Below are positions 16,579 through 25,207 of a DNA stretch of 43,628 nucleotides, in pieces (position 1 is the stretch's first letter; the number at the start of each line of letters is the position of its first letter). The position numbers and the translations under genes were made by a program. This stretch comes from JBBKWQ01 sp037969115 (GTDB lineage: Bacteria > Actinomycetota > Acidimicrobiia > Acidimicrobiales > Ilumatobacteraceae), in NCBI GenBank assembly GCA_037969115.1, contig JBBKWQ010000010.1, positions 1 through 43,628 of the forward strand, read 5' to 3'. Below the pieces are notes generated by a model. It made no database searches, was not told the origin of the DNA, and worked only from the letters and a program-made list of their open reading frames with translations.

Positions 16579-17927
16579 TGCAGGTCCCCGAGAACCGCGC
16601 CGATGTGACCGACGAGATCGCCGGCGACCACGCCGCGAGCCCCTGACCGATTGGCGGCCTCGGCGTGAATCCATGCCCCGGCCGCCGCCGACTCGGTGAC
16701 GGGGAGTCCACGGGCGATGAGAGCGCCGATGATGCCGGCCAGAACGTCGCCCGTTCCGGCCGTTGCGAGCCGCTCATCGCCGTTGTCGATGAGGTAGGCC
16801 TGCCCGGTCGGTGACGACACCACCGTCGCGGGGCCTTTCAGCAGAACCGTCACACCCAGATCGGCAGCGAGCCAGCGCGCCGCGTACACCCGGTCGGAGC
16901 CGGGCCGCCGCCCGGTGAGCACGCCGTACTCGCCGTCGTGCGGGGTGATCACGGTGGGCACCTCGCGTTCACGAAGCACCGTGGGCTTCCCCTTCGGATT
17001 CCAGGTCACGGCGAACAGGCCGTCACCATCGAGCACGACCGGCACGAGCGCGTCGGCCACGAGTGCGCTCACCGACGCAACGGTGTAGTCCTCCCGGCCG
17101 AGCCCCGGCCCGATGACCAGCGAATGGAACCGGTGCAGATCGTTCAGCACGGGCTCGTGCCAGTCGAAACCCGCCGTGCGACGAGCGACCACTTCGGTCG
17201 GACCGTCGGGCTCGAGACCCGGACTGGTGAGATGCACCATGCCGGCACCTGACCGTTGTGCCGCCTCCGAAACGAGGCGGGCAGCACCGGTCATTCCGGG
17301 GCTGCCGGCAACAACCCGCACGGCCGACGACCACTTGTGGGCGTCGCGCGCTCGACGAGGCAGCCATCGGGCGACGTCGGAACGCTCGATCAGCGACAGC
17401 GCTGATCCGGCCGACAGACCGATGTCGACCAGACGGATCTCGCCGCACAACTGAGGGCCGGCACCGACGAGCAGCCCGGGCTTCAGCGCGGCGAAGGTCA
17501 CGGTCGCGTCGGCTCGTAGCACCGGTCCGTGGGCGACTCCCGACAGCGCATCGAGCCCTGACGGGATGTCGACCGCCAACACCATGGCGTGGCCGACCTC
17601 TGGTGCCGCCCACGAATCACGAAAACCGGTGCCGTAGGCGGCGTCGACGACGAGATCGCAGTCGGGGAGTTCTCGCGGGCAGGCATCGACCTCGAAAACG
17701 CGGACCGTCACGCCCCGTTCGGCGAGGCGTTGTGCGGCCACCCGCCCGTCGGCTCCGTTGTTGCCCGGGCCGACGATGACGTTGACCACACGGCCGTACG
17801 CACCTCCCATCATGGCGATGGCCTGTCGGGCCACGGCGGAGCCGGCACGATCGATCAACACATCGACCGGATCGGTCGACGCTTCGTCGATCGCCCGCAT
17901 CTGTGCCGGCGTGACGATGGGGATCAC
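16575..17927 (-). CDS. nnrD: Bifunctional NAD(P)H-hydrate epimerase / ADP-dependent dehydratase
   Basis: This 450-residue fusion repairs damaged (hydrated) NADH and NADPH. Residues 1-190 are the YjeF_N epimerase with VGPGNNGADGRVAA at 53-66. Residues 200-450 are the ribokinase-like dehydratase, with VVAGSPGMTGAARL, the LVIGPGLGRE string, VVLDGDGLFAV and the C-terminal catalytic TAGTGDVLAGIIGAL. The GTG start at 17927 overlaps the acpS stop (GTGA), and its own stop overlaps alr. The usual NNGGDG is NNGADG here, a change tolerated in the family as far as I know. Confidence 0.95.
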   Translation of the reverse strand: MIPIVTPAQMRAIDEASTDPVDVLIDRAGSAVARQAIAMMGGAYGRVVNVIVGPGNNGADGRVAAQRLAERGVTVRVFEVDACPRELPDCDLVVDAAYGTGFRDSWAAPEVGHAMVLAVDIPSGLDALSGVAHGPVLRADATVTFAALKPGLLVGAGPQLCGEIRLVDIGLSAGSALSLIERSDVARWLPRRARDAHKWSSAVRVVAGSPGMTGAARLVSEAAQRSGAGMVHLTSPGLEPDGPTEVVARRTAGFDWHEPVLNDLHRFHSLVIGPGLGREDYTVASVSALVADALVPVVLDGDGLFAVTWNPKGKPTVLREREVPTVITPHDGEYGVLTGRRPGSDRVYAARWLAADLGVTVLLKGPATVVSSPTGQAYLIDNGDERLATAGTGDVLAGIIGALIARGLPVTESAAAGAWIHAEAANRSGARGVVAGDLVGHIGAVLGDLQ

Positions 17928-18289
17928 TCGGCCACCACGTACGCGATGGCGACCAGATCAGAATGGGTCAGGCTGATGTGCCAGCGCGACACGCCCGCGT
18001 CGTCGGCGAGTTCGCGTGCCCGGCCGGTGACCGACAGCGACGGCTGTCCGGATGATGCTCGCTCGACCCAGACCTCGTGAAAACCGAACGCTCCGAGTCC
18101 GAGGCCCAGCGACTTCATCACCGCTTCACGGGCAGCGAAGCGAGCGGCGAGCGACGGCACCGGGTCGGCTTGCGGTGCCACGTACGCCAGTTCGACCTCC
18201 GTGAAGATTCGCTGTCGCATCGCCGGCGTACGAGCGAGCGAGGTCCGGAACCGCGCGATTTCGACAACATCGACCCCGACGCCGATCAT
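17924..18289 (-). CDS. acpS: Holo-[acyl-carrier-protein] synthase
   Basis: AcpS attaches 4'-phosphopantetheine from CoA to acyl carrier proteins. The 121-residue protein starts MIGVGVDVVEIARF, with metal ligand Asp7. FAAREAVMKSLG carries Glu55, the second metal ligand, and WHISLTHSDLVAIAYVV closes the fold. The ATG at 18289 shares one base with the glmS stop (TGATG). A TTG four codons upstream is a weaker alternative. The length is normal. Confidence 0.95.
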   Translation of the reverse strand: MIGVGVDVVEIARFRTSLARTPAMRQRIFTEVELAYVAPQADPVPSLAARFAAREAVMKSLGLGLGAFGFHEVWVERASSGQPSLSVTGRARELADDAGVSRWHISLTHSDLVAIAYVVAE

Positions 18290-21200
18290 CAGGTCCGCCA
18301 AAGATCGGCGGTGTCGGAAATGGGCGTGATCAGCAGATCGGCGACGTCGAGCTCGGCGAGCAGCGCCTCGTTGAAATCACCCTCGGTCTCGGTGACCCAG
18401 TCGACGAGACGGTCGTAGCGTCGGTCGTAACCCTGGAGGACCCCGCGCATCGCGGCAACGTCGAGCCGGGCACGGAAACGAACCTGCAACAGACTGATGC
18501 CCACCGTGGTGCCGTTCTTCACCTCGGGCACCAGGATCACCGTGCGCCCGTCGCTGCGCCCCAGCGCCACGAGTACCTCCCGCTCGTTGGCGACGCGGTG
18601 CTTGGTGCCGACCAGGTTGGAGTTCTTCTCGACCCGGCTCGACAACTCGCGCGACAGCCCGCCACGGTCGACGATGGTGATCACATCACCATCGATGCCG
18701 TACCGGGTGAATCCGACGACCTCCTCGACCGCCGGATCGAGGTCGGCCAGCACCTTGAGCGTGCGGTAGCTCAGTACATCGCGGCCGGCTCCAGCGTCGA
18801 GCACGGCCTGCACGAGCGCCCGGTCGAGCACACCCTCGTCGCTGCGGGAGATGCCCACCGTGACGGTCTTCGCCTGATGCTTGATCGCGTCGATCGGCCG
18901 GGTGAGTTCGTCGATCGCTCCCGTGAGAGCGGTCACCAGATCTTCGACCAGCGCTGCCGGTGTCCCCACCTTGCCAGTCGAGCGCTGGTACTCCTCGACG
19001 GGCTGATCTGCGAGGAGGTCTCGGTAGAGCCCTGACAGCCGCACGGCGGTACTCGCCTCGAGGTGACCGTCGTAGTAGCCCGAGCGGAGCGTGTCCCGGT
19101 AGCGCCCCGCCAGCGCAGAGATCCGTGACTTCACCGACGACAGGATCGCCTCGGCCGAATCGTCCGTCGCGATGGCTCGCTCGATTGATTCGCGAGCCTC
19201 GCGCAGCGGCATGGCAGATGCGTCGATGGCCAGCGCAGCCTCGTACCCGAACAGATGGCCGACCATCGCCGACAACACGAAACCGAGGGCCGGGTCGACT
19301 TGGGGAACAGCGATCGTCGCGGCGGCTGCATACCGGGTCTCGCCCTCGTCGGCGACGACGATCGGCGTTGCCTTGTGTGCCCGGAAGATGGCCGTCTCCT
19401 TGGCCACGTCATCGGCCGTGCTCCCCCGCAGACCCGCCGCGCAGACGAGGATCAGCGGTTCCGACGACAGGTCGATGTGCTTCTTGTCTTCGGTGACATC
19501 GCAGGCGATCGACTTGTAGCAGAGCTCACTCAACTTGATGCGAACCTCTTCGGCCGCCACGTGGTTGGGTCCGTTGCCGACCACCGCCCAGTAACGCTTC
19601 GACGGCGCGAACCGCTTCGCCGCATCTGCGATGACTTCACGGCGGTTCAGCACGGTGCGCATCGCTGCCGGCAGTCGCCGGAGGTCGGCGAGCAGCGCGT
19701 GACGTCGTTCGGGCGTGCCATGTCCGGCAGCCTCTGCGATCGAGCACGCCAGCAACGCGCCCGCAGCCACCTGGGCATAGAACGCCTTGGTCGACGCAAC
19801 ACTCATCTCGACGTCGCGTCCGTCGGACGTGTACAGAATCCCGTCGGCTTTGTCGACGAGGTCACTGGCCCTGCGGTTCACGATGCCGATCACGGCTGCA
19901 CCACGGGCGCGAAGCAGGTCGACAGTGCGATTGGTGTCGGTGGTGGTCCCGCTCTGGCTCACTGCGATGGCCAGCGTGTCACTCATGTCGAGGCGCAGAT
20001 GAAACCCGGACAGCTCGGTCGCCGTGATCGCGTCGACGGTGATCGAGGTGCCGCACAACTCGTTGAGCAGCGCCGCCGTGCTCTGTCCGGCGACAGCGGC
20101 GGTGCCTTGTCCGATCACGCGGATGCGGGTGATCGAGCCGTCGGCGAGTCGCCGCGCGATATCCGGGGTGAGCGCGCCATCACCCACCACCGACCGCAGC
20201 AGTCCGTCTCGTTCCGCGATCTTGCCCCGCAAGGTCTTGTGGAAGCTGTCGGGCGACTCGCCGATCTCTTTCAGGAGGAAGTGCGGTGCGTCACCTCGAT
20301 CGATGTCTCGAGTCGTGACCTCGGCTGTGATGATCTCGTCTGCCGACACGGGGAGGTCGTTGCCTGCGTATCCGATCCGGCGAACGCCGGCGAGATCGCC
20401 GGCGCGTTCACCGTCGAGGATGATGATCTCACCGCCGTGTTCGCCGTCGACCTTGAGGTAACGGTCGGTCTCCTCGACCACGCCGTACGGCTCGCTCGCC
20501 ACGATGAAGGTGTCGTCGGCAAAACCGACGTACATCCCCTGGCCACTCCCGCGCAGCGCCAGCATGAGCGAACCGGGAGCCGTGGCGCTGATCGCCCCGA
20601 TCGCGACCGAGCCCTCGAAGGCCGCGACCGTACGGCGGAATGCCTCGGCGACGGCGACGCCGGTGGATGCGTGCCGGGCGACGAGCGTGGGAATTACCTT
20701 CGCATCGGTCGTGATCTGACCCGCGATGCCCAACTCGTGGGCGATGCGGAGATCGGCGTGGTTGTCGACATCGCCGTTCAGTGCGGCGACGACGTAGGGA
20801 CGCGGTGGTGCACCGCCCGAGCGTTCCATCTCGTCGCTGTTGAGCGGATGGGTGTTCGGTTCCGAGATGATCCCGACACTCGCCCATCGGGTATGTCCCA
20901 ACACGGAGACTCGCACGTCACTGGACGAGATCGCACGCCTCAGCAGCGCATCGTCGGCCACCGCCCGACGCAGTGCCGCGGTGTTGTCGCCGAGCTCGCC
21001 GATTTCGGCAGCGGCCTTGTACACGAACGACAACACGCCATTTTCGAAACGCACCGAGCCGTTCTGATACAGAGGATCGACCCCACGCTGCTCCAGAGCC
21101 GACTCCAGCGATGCATCGTCGGACGAGAGACCGTGGTTCCACACGAAGACGTGGATCCCGGCCGAATCTCGACCGCGAACCTCGAGTCGATCGATCGATG

Positions 21201-21645
21201 CGAGCGACTGCTGGATCGCCAGATAGCCGGCGAGCGCGCCGAGCGATGCGTCACGACCGGCCAGCGCAGCCACCTCGTGCGAAGTGCGGAGCCGATCGCG
21301 CCGGATCGCCCAGGCCGCATCGCGGACCGCGATCGCCGCTGCACTGCCCTGCTCCAACTCCTCGGTGGTCACCTCCGCAGATTCGAGCCTGGCGTCGACC
21401 TCGTCGATGAACGAATCGATCTGATCGAGACGCGTTTCGATGGCGGTGACGAGCTCGCGGCGATCGACGAGCGCCAACACGCCGGGAAGTCCGCGCAGCA
21501 GAGCGTTGACCGAGTCGAGCCCCTCGGCAACCGCAGTTGTATCGGGCCGGGCCTCGAGCACCCGGTCGAGGGCCGCCAGGATGTCTTCCACGCCCGGGGT
21601 CGGCCGAGTCGGGGGACGGCTGACGACGCCGATTATGCCACACAT
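18289..21645 (-). CDS. glmS: Extended glutamine-fructose-6-phosphate aminotransferase (GlmS-like), 1118 residues
   Basis: GlmS makes glucosamine-6-phosphate for the cell wall; glmM, the next enzyme of the pathway, lies just upstream. Normal GlmS has about 610 residues; this one has 1118. The amidotransferase part keeps Cys2 (MCGIIGVV), LEVRGRDSAG at 154-163, GHTRWAS at 250-256 and Asn290-Gly291. SIS domain 1 has SQSGTTTDT at 563-571 and VASTKAF at 616-622. SIS domain 2 aligns with E. coli Glu481, Lys485, Glu488 and His504 as Glu700, Lys704, Glu707 and His723. AKTVTV at 925-930 aligns with the usual extreme C-terminal AKSVTV (Lys603 = Lys926). Extra segments are residues 10-152 (helical), about 800-915, and 931-1118 after the normal end. 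Changes include Ser303 to Ala516 and loss of the GPIAL motif. Activity is therefore likely but not proven. Confidence 0.85.
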   Translation of the reverse strand: MCGIIGVVSRPPTRPTPGVEDILAALDRVLEARPDTTAVAEGLDSVNALLRGLPGVLALVDRRELVTAIETRLDQIDSFIDEVDARLESAEVTTEELEQGSAAAIAVRDAAWAIRRDRLRTSHEVAALAGRDASLGALAGYLAIQQSLASIDRLEVRGRDSAGIHVFVWNHGLSSDDASLESALEQRGVDPLYQNGSVRFENGVLSFVYKAAAEIGELGDNTAALRRAVADDALLRRAISSSDVRVSVLGHTRWASVGIISEPNTHPLNSDEMERSGGAPPRPYVVAALNGDVDNHADLRIAHELGIAGQITTDAKVIPTLVARHASTGVAVAEAFRRTVAAFEGSVAIGAISATAPGSLMLALRGSGQGMYVGFADDTFIVASEPYGVVEETDRYLKVDGEHGGEIIILDGERAGDLAGVRRIGYAGNDLPVSADEIITAEVTTRDIDRGDAPHFLLKEIGESPDSFHKTLRGKIAERDGLLRSVVGDGALTPDIARRLADGSITRIRVIGQGTAAVAGQSTAALLNELCGTSITVDAITATELSGFHLRLDMSDTLAIAVSQSGTTTDTNRTVDLLRARGAAVIGIVNRRASDLVDKADGILYTSDGRDVEMSVASTKAFYAQVAAGALLACSIAEAAGHGTPERRHALLADLRRLPAAMRTVLNRREVIADAAKRFAPSKRYWAVVGNGPNHVAAEEVRIKLSELCYKSIACDVTEDKKHIDLSSEPLILVCAAGLRGSTADDVAKETAIFRAHKATPIVVADEGETRYAAAATIAVPQVDPALGFVLSAMVGHLFGYEAALAIDASAMPLREARESIERAIATDDSAEAILSSVKSRISALAGRYRDTLRSGYYDGHLEASTAVRLSGLYRDLLADQPVEEYQRSTGKVGTPAALVEDLVTALTGAIDELTRPIDAIKHQAKTVTVGISRSDEGVLDRALVQAVLDAGAGRDVLSYRTLKVLADLDPAVEEVVGFTRYGIDGDVITIVDRGGLSRELSSRVEKNSNLVGTKHRVANEREVLVALGRSDGRTVILVPEVKNGTTVGISLLQVRFRARLDVAAMRGVLQGYDRRYDRLVDWVTETEGDFNEALLAELDVADLLITPISDTADLWRT

Positions 21646-21683
21646 AGGCGTTCAGGCTATCGAGCAGGAACGCTTGCCTGTGT

Positions 21684-23009
21684 TCACGAACGCGCTGCGG
21701 CGTAGCGACGGCGAATCACCGCAGCGAGACGTTCCGCGGCCTCGCGCGCTTGCTCGGCGGTCGCCGCCTCGACCATGACCCGCACGAGTGGCTCGGTACC
21801 ACTCGGCCTCACCAGCACGCGGCCCGTTTCACCCAACGTCGCCTCGACCTCGGCGATGTCGGCCGCCAGCAGTTCACCGATGTCGGGATGTCGCTCGGCT
21901 ACTTCGATGTTCACCAAGACCTGCGGCAACTGCGTCATCGCCTCAGCGGCCAGTTCGGAGAGCGGCCGCCCCCGACGGTGCATCACGTCGAGCAATGCGA
22001 GAGCCGTGAGCATGCCGTCACCGGTGGTGGCACGATCGGCGAAGATGACGTGACCCGACTGCTCGCCGCCGAGCGAGAAACCACCCTGTTGGAGGGCTTC
22101 GAGCACATATCGATCGCCCACACTCGTCTCGACCACGTGCACACCTGCGGCCTGCATCGCCAGCCGGAAACCCAGGTTCGTCATCACGGTCACCACCACC
22201 GTGTCGGCGTGCAGGACACCGCGCTCGTGCATGTCGGCCGCACAGATCGCGATGATGTGATCGCCATCGACGACTGCACCGGTCTCGTCGACGGCGATGA
22301 GCCGGTCGGCGTCGCCGTCGAGGGCGATACCGACGGCGGCCCCGTGTGCTCGGACCCGTCGGCAGAGTTGCTCCGGATCGGTCGCTCCGCAGCCCTCGTT
22401 GATGTTGACGCCGTCGGGTTCGGCACAGATCACGTCGACAGCGGCGCCGGCGCGCTCGAAGACGGGGCCGGCCAACTCGGAGGCCGCCCCGTTCGCGGCA
22501 TCGACCACGACGGCCATTCCATCGAGCCCGCGCCCGCCGAGCACGTCGAGGAGATGATCGACGTACCCGTCGGTGTACGGGTCGATCAGGAGTCGCCGAA
22601 TGGGCGCGGGAGCTGCGTCGGTTCCGTTCAGCTGCGTCAGCTCCATCTCGATCTCGGCCTCGACGTCGTCGGCGAGCTTCGAGCCGCCGACCGAGAACAA
22701 CTTGATCCCGTTGTCGTGGTACGGATTGTGTGATGCCGACACGACCGCCCCCATCGCTCCCAGGCGGGCAGCGTGATACGCGACCGCCGGCGTCGGAACC
22801 ACGCCGAGACGGATGACTTCGACGCCCTCCGATGCCAAACCGGCGACGAGCGCGGCCTCGAGCATCGGGGTCGAGACGCGGCTGTCGCCACCGACGACGG
22901 CCCGAGACGCGCCGAGGACCTTGGCCGCTGCACGACCAAGGTCCAAGGCAAACGAAACCGTCAGTTCTCGATTGGCGACGCCGCGGACACCGTCTGTGCC
23001 GAAACGCAC
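21684..23009 (-). CDS. glmM: Phosphoglucosamine mutase
   Basis: GlmM converts glucosamine-6-phosphate to glucosamine-1-phosphate, the step after GlmS. The 441-residue protein starts RFGTDGVRGVANRELT and has phospho-serine Ser93 in SASHNPYHDNGIK. It carries the magnesium loop DGDADR, the sugar-binding GGEQSGHVIF and the C-terminal phosphate loop RPSGTEPLVRVMVEA. The start is a GTG at 23009, 26 bases after the rpsI stop. glmS begins 38 bases downstream of its stop. The order rplM-rpsI-glmM-glmS is conserved in Actinobacteria. Confidence 0.97.
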   Translation of the reverse strand: MRFGTDGVRGVANRELTVSFALDLGRAAAKVLGASRAVVGGDSRVSTPMLEAALVAGLASEGVEVIRLGVVPTPAVAYHAARLGAMGAVVSASHNPYHDNGIKLFSVGGSKLADDVEAEIEMELTQLNGTDAAPAPIRRLLIDPYTDGYVDHLLDVLGGRGLDGMAVVVDAANGAASELAGPVFERAGAAVDVICAEPDGVNINEGCGATDPEQLCRRVRAHGAAVGIALDGDADRLIAVDETGAVVDGDHIIAICAADMHERGVLHADTVVVTVMTNLGFRLAMQAAGVHVVETSVGDRYVLEALQQGGFSLGGEQSGHVIFADRATTGDGMLTALALLDVMHRRGRPLSELAAEAMTQLPQVLVNIEVAERHPDIGELLAADIAEVEATLGETGRVLVRPSGTEPLVRVMVEAATAEQAREAAERLAAVIRRRYAAARS

Positions 23010-23035
23010 GAGTGGCTCCTACGCCGCCAGCGCAC

Positions 23036-23428
23036 TCAGCGCTTGGTGAACTGGGGAGCCTTGCGGGCCTTCTTCAGGCCGTACTTCTTCGACTCCTTCT
23101 TGCGGGAGTCGCGAGTGAGCAAACCGGCCTTCTTCAGGACGGGGCGCAGTTCGGGGTCGATCTCGAGGAGCGAACGGGCGATCGCCATGCGCAATGCACC
23201 GGCCTGCCCGCTGACGCCACCACCATGGATCGAGGCGTCGATGTCGAAACGCTCTTCGGACTCGGCGACGCGAAGCGGCTCGGACACCACCATGCGTTGC
23301 GCGGCGGTCGGGAAGTACACCTCGAACTCACGGCCGTTGATGGTGAGCTTGCCGGTTCCTTCGCGGAGCCGGGCGCGTGCCACGGCTTCCTTGCGGCGGC
23401 CGGTGGTCTGGGTGAGCGGACGAGCCAT
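23036..23428 (-). CDS. rpsI: 30S ribosomal protein S9
   Basis: The 130-residue protein has the S9 strings TTGRRKEAVARARLREGTGKLTING and GGGVSGQAGALRMAIARSLL. It ends with the basic tail KKYGLKKARKAPQFTKR, which reaches the P-site tRNA. The ATG at 23428 follows the rplM stop by 26 bases, the standard rplM-rpsI pair. The N-terminal extension seen in some Actinobacteria is absent. Confidence 0.97.
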   Translation of the reverse strand: MARPLTQTTGRRKEAVARARLREGTGKLTINGREFEVYFPTAAQRMVVSEPLRVAESEERFDIDASIHGGGVSGQAGALRMAIARSLLEIDPELRPVLKKAGLLTRDSRKKESKKYGLKKARKAPQFTKR

Positions 23429-23454
23429 TGCTTCCTACTTCTCGATCTGTTCGT

Positions 23455-23901
23455 TCAGCGTGCAACCGCGCCGGGAATGGCGAACGGCTTCGGGGTCTGG
23501 GCGGCGTGCGGGTGCTCGGCACCGGCGTACACCTTCAGTTTGGTCATCTGCTGGCGGCCCAGCGGGCCCTTGGGCAACATGCCTCGAACGCTCTGGCGTA
23601 CGGCGTCGGCAGGCTTGCGGGCGAGCAACTGGGCGTACGACTCCGAGCGGATTCCGCCCGGGTAGCCCGAGTGGCGGTACAGCATGTGCTTCTCGGCTTT
23701 GTCCCGGCTCATCACGACCTTGTCGGCGTTGACGATGATCACGTGATCGCCCATGTCGAGGTGTGGCGCGAAGGTGGGCTTGTGCTTGCCACGCAGCACG
23801 CGAGCGACTTCGGTGCACAGACGACCGAGGATCAGGCCCTCCGCATCGACAACATGCCATTCACGCTGAATCTCGCTGGCTTTCGGACTGTACGTCTTCA
23901 T
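23455..23901 (-). CDS. rplM: 50S ribosomal protein L13
   Basis: The 148-residue protein begins MKTYSPKASEIQREWHVVDAEG. It has the L13 signature GRLCTEVARVLRGKHKPTFAPHLDMGDHVIIVNADKV and MLPKGPLGRQQMTKLKVYAG. The ATG at 23901 is chosen by homology; the longer open frame runs into the leader. It is the first gene of the rplM-rpsI-glmM-glmS... unit, and a good promoter lies about 83 bases upstream. L13 binds 23S rRNA early in 50S assembly. Confidence 0.97.
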   Translation of the reverse strand: MKTYSPKASEIQREWHVVDAEGLILGRLCTEVARVLRGKHKPTFAPHLDMGDHVIIVNADKVVMSRDKAEKHMLYRHSGYPGGIRSESYAQLLARKPADAVRQSVRGMLPKGPLGRQQMTKLKVYAGAEHPHAAQTPKPFAIPGAVAR

Positions 23902-23983
23902 CGAAATACTTCTCACCTGTGGGTCGAATCCACGACCCATCTCGTGGCAGCAGAAAGCACCCGGCTGCCAATGGAACCGGGTA

Positions 23984-24013
23984 ATGATACGGGTTGATGG
24001 TCCCGCGCGGCAA
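23984..24013 (-). promoter_or_regulatory. Predicted rplM promoter
   Basis: On the minus strand TTGCCG (24013-24008) and TATCAT (23989-23984) are 18 bases apart; the -10 matches the consensus at five of six positions and the -35 at four. The predicted start near 23977 leaves a leader of about 75 bases before rplM. This leader can fold into small hairpins (for example GGCAGC at 23946-23951 with GCTGCC at 23964-23969). A leader binding L13, as known in Bacillus, is possible but not shown. Confidence 0.6.
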
Positions 24014-24058
24014 CGTGTCCGCCCGGTATCGCGAACTCGGCGTCGCGACGCCGCTTGG

Positions 24059-25162
24059 TCAGATCGCGTCGATGGGTGCGCGGGCCTCGACGACGGCGTC
24101 GAGCCACAGCACCGCGCGTCGGGCGAACGCGACCGCAGAGTAATGCTCCTCGACGTACTCACGACATGTGGCGCGATCGATGCCGTCCAGACGATCGACG
24201 GCCCGGACGAGCCCGTCGACGTCATCGGGCTCGACCAGGAATCCGGTTGTACCGTCAGCCACGATCTCGGCAGGTCCGCCACGTCGATACGCGATCACCG
24301 GCACGCCGGTCGCGAGCGCTTCGATCGCCACGTTGCCGAACGCCTCGACCCACTTCGGCGTCATCAGCAGGCCACGGCACGATCCGAGCGCAGCCTGGAG
24401 ATCGTCGGTTGCGAGAAACCCCTCGTAGACCAGTTCGGCAGATGGGTGGGCCGCCACGATCCGGTTCCAGTAGTCGCGATCTTGCATCAGTCCCCAGACC
24501 CGTATGGGCAGCCCGGTGCGGGCTGACACCGCGGCGACGTCCTCGATGCCCTTCTCGGGCGATATCCGGCCCACGTAACCCAACGCAGCGGGCCTCGCCG
24601 CAGTTCGTTGCAGGTCGTATCGCTCGAGCGAGATACCGCTGCCGAGAACACGGACATCGGCCAATCCGTCGAAGGTGTCGGCCTGGGCCCGGCTGTGGAC
24701 GGCAATCGACTCCGGCGCAATGCTGTGGACCCCGAGGATCGCCTCGTCCATGGCGTCGGTGAGCGAACCCATACTGATGAGATGCGCGACGGGCACTCGG
24801 AGGAACGGTGCCACGTAGAGCGGTAGCCAGTCGTAGGCGAGGTTGAGCACGACGTCGAATCGGTGCTGATGACCGCGGACGAAGTCCCACATGTTGGCCA
24901 GCACTGACGCCGTCGGTATGTCGATCGGCGCGTGGCGGCCGGCGCCCTGGCTCGATTGCTGGAGGTTTCCGTCGATCTGGTGCAGTCGCTCGCCAACGTG
25001 TAGCGAACCGGCGGGCGCAACGACTTCGACGTGGTGACCCAATTCTGTGAGGCCGAGCGTCAGCGAGTGGAGCGTGAGTTCGACGCCGCCACCCACACCC
25101 GAACCCAGCGGACCGACGGGCGTCGAGCAGATCAGGATCCGGAGGGGCTGCTCGACCGTCAT
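24059..25162 (-). CDS. Glycosyltransferase, GT4 family (GT-B fold)
   Basis: The 367-residue protein has the N-terminal acceptor-side start RILICSTPVGPLGSGVGGGVELTLHSLTLGLTELGHHVEVVAP. The C-terminal donor-binding half includes GYVGRISPEKGIEDVAA, and PVIAYRRGGPAEIVADGTTGFLVEPDDVDGLV, the GT4 nucleotide-sugar pattern. Donor and acceptor cannot be told. It sits between truA (45 bases upstream) and the rplM promoter, inside an otherwise house-keeping block. A role in cell-surface polysaccharide or glycolipid synthesis is only a guess. Confidence 0.9.
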   Translation of the reverse strand: MTVEQPLRILICSTPVGPLGSGVGGGVELTLHSLTLGLTELGHHVEVVAPAGSLHVGERLHQIDGNLQQSSQGAGRHAPIDIPTASVLANMWDFVRGHQHRFDVVLNLAYDWLPLYVAPFLRVPVAHLISMGSLTDAMDEAILGVHSIAPESIAVHSRAQADTFDGLADVRVLGSGISLERYDLQRTAARPAALGYVGRISPEKGIEDVAAVSARTGLPIRVWGLMQDRDYWNRIVAAHPSAELVYEGFLATDDLQAALGSCRGLLMTPKWVEAFGNVAIEALATGVPVIAYRRGGPAEIVADGTTGFLVEPDDVDGLVRAVDRLDGIDRATCREYVEEHYSAVAFARRAVLWLDAVVEARAPIDAI

Positions 25163-25207
25163 ACGGGCTACAACCCACCGAGCGGGTGCTTTCTTCCGGC
25201 AGGGTGA

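Noticed and set aside
19255..21705. Plus-strand open frame of 816 codons opposite glmS
   Set aside because: It is a GC-rich antisense shadow: Arg/Asp/His-heavy, no domain, and fully overlaid by the well supported GlmS frame.
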